Assembly: GCF_000373365.1 (NCBI RefSeq)
Contig: NZ_KB891209.1
Coordinates: 39,725-103,724, forward strand
Origin: Parafrankia discariae
Lineage (GTDB): Bacteria > Actinomycetota > Actinomycetes > Frankiales > Frankiaceae
Length of the DNA stretch: 64,000 nucleotides
Direction of reading: 5' to 3'
In this document: piece after piece, positions 63,467 to 64,000 of the stretch
Layout of the letters: every line of letters begins with the position of its first letter
Position numbering within the stretch: the first letter of the stretch is position 1
Notes under the pieces: generated by a model
What the model was told of the DNA's origin: nothing
The model's database searches: none
Seen by the model: the letters and a program-made list of their open reading frames with translations, nothing else
Position numbers and translations under genes: made by a program

Positions 63467-64000
63467 TCAGAAGTCCATCTCGCCGCCGCCGCCCGGCATG
63501 GCCGGGGCCTTGTCCTTCTCCGGCTTGTCCGCGATGACGGCCTCGGTGGTGAGGAAGAGGCCGGCGATCGACGCGGCGTTCTGCAGCGCCGAGCGGGTGA
63601 CCTTCGCCGGGTCGATGATCCCGGTGGCGACCATGTCGACGTACTCGCCGGTCGCCGCGTTCAGGCCGTGCCCGGTCGGGAGGTTGCGCACCTTCTCGAC
63701 CACGACGCCGCCCTCGAGACCGCTGTTGAAGGCGATCTGCTTGATCGGCGCCTCCAGGGCGAGCCGGACGATGTTCGCGCCGGTGGCCTCGTCGCCGGAG
63801 AGGTCGAGCTTCTCGAAGGCGCTGGTGGAGGCCTGCAGGAGCGCGACGCCGCCGCCGGCGACGATGCCCTCCTCGACCGCGGCCTTCGCGTTCGAGACGG
63901 CGTCCTCGATGCGGTGCTTCTTCTCCTTGAGCTCGACCTCGGTGGCCGCGCCGACCTTGATGACCGCGACGCCGCCGGCGAGCTTGGCCAGCCGCTCCTG
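63467..64000 (-). CDS. groL: Chaperonin GroEL, 5' part cut by the window
   Basis: 178 codons of the C-terminal part. Read leftward it begins [30 protein letters not shown], with the later [15 protein letters not shown] and [36 protein letters not shown], all diagnostic. It ends [10 protein letters not shown], the Gly/Met tail of the main actinobacterial GroEL and not the His-rich tail of GroEL1. It folds proteins in an ATP-driven double ring. groS is not in view. Confidence 0.97.
   Translation of the reverse strand, partial: QERLAKLAGGVAVIKVGAATEVELKEKKHRIEDAVSNAKAAVEEGIVAGGGVALLQASTSAFEKLDLSGDEATGANIVRLALEAPIKQIAFNSGLEGGVVVEKVRNLPTGHGLNAATGEYVDMVATGIIDPAKVTRSALQNAASIAGLFLTTEAVIADKPEKDKAPAMPGGGGEMDF

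Overview
This window is very GC-rich, uses many GTG starts and has genes that overlap by 4 bp. Its gene content is that of a high-GC actinobacterium. The pknB/fhaA block next to tRNA-Leu, mqnB-mqnD, a DUF3027 gene, a folP-folB-folK-DUF3180 run and an XPB-type helicase together suggest Frankia or a close relative. That assignment is inference from gene content and not from a marker-gene match. I saw no insertion sequence, integrase, phage gene or CRISPR array.

Left end (1-9.7 kb): a truncated SARP/AfsR-type regulator is transcribed leftward, with a 22-bp periodic direct repeat just upstream of its start. Divergent from it are a SAM methyltransferase and a PIG-L deacetylase with overlapping ends, followed by a GH15 glucoamylase/trehalase-like hydrolase. 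Then come a cluster of three DnaA-box-like sites, crgA, a DUF881 gene and pabA/trpG.

9.7-20.3 kb: the conserved growth and division operon fhaA-fhaB-pstP-rodA-pbpA-pknA-pknB runs leftward. Most junctions overlap by 4 bp or lie within about 15 bp. tRNA-Leu(CAG) lies beside fhaA. crgA, pabA and this block lie close to oriC in several actinobacteria, so the window may be origin-proximal.

20.3-34.6 kb: accessory and metabolic genes. These are a DUF6458 membrane protein with a textbook terminator, a secreted HNH lipoprotein, a TetR regulator, a further Ser/Thr kinase with an extracellular domain, a 54-residue zinc-ribbon protein, a cold-shock protein, a HAD-LarE fusion, purS, a rhodanese, mqnD and mqnB (futalosine route to menaquinone), an MFS transporter and a DUF3027 protein.

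34.6-48.4 kb: purL, an osmoprotectant-type ABC importer (binding protein and two permeases on the minus strand, ATPase divergent), purQ, an anti-sigma-like ATPase with an internal insertion, a renalase-like flavoprotein, a SEC-C/DUF5926 protein, a geranylgeranyl-reductase-family flavoprotein and a ParA/MinD ATPase with a very long proline-rich N-terminus.

48.4-64 kb: larB, an APH-type phosphotransferase and a TPR-like protein run leftward. A GNAT acetyltransferase leads the folP, folB-folK, DUF3180 and proline-rich membrane protein run, which continues by overlapping ends into a large helicase-associated protein and then XPB helicase. A Uma2-type nuclease and the 3' end of groL finish the window.

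The most unusual signals are the 22-bp SARP-operator-like repeats, the HAD-LarE fusion with larB 20 kb away and no larC visible, the DnaA-box trio near crgA, several long hairpins between genes, and in-frame minisatellites in purL, fhaA and the MFS gene.
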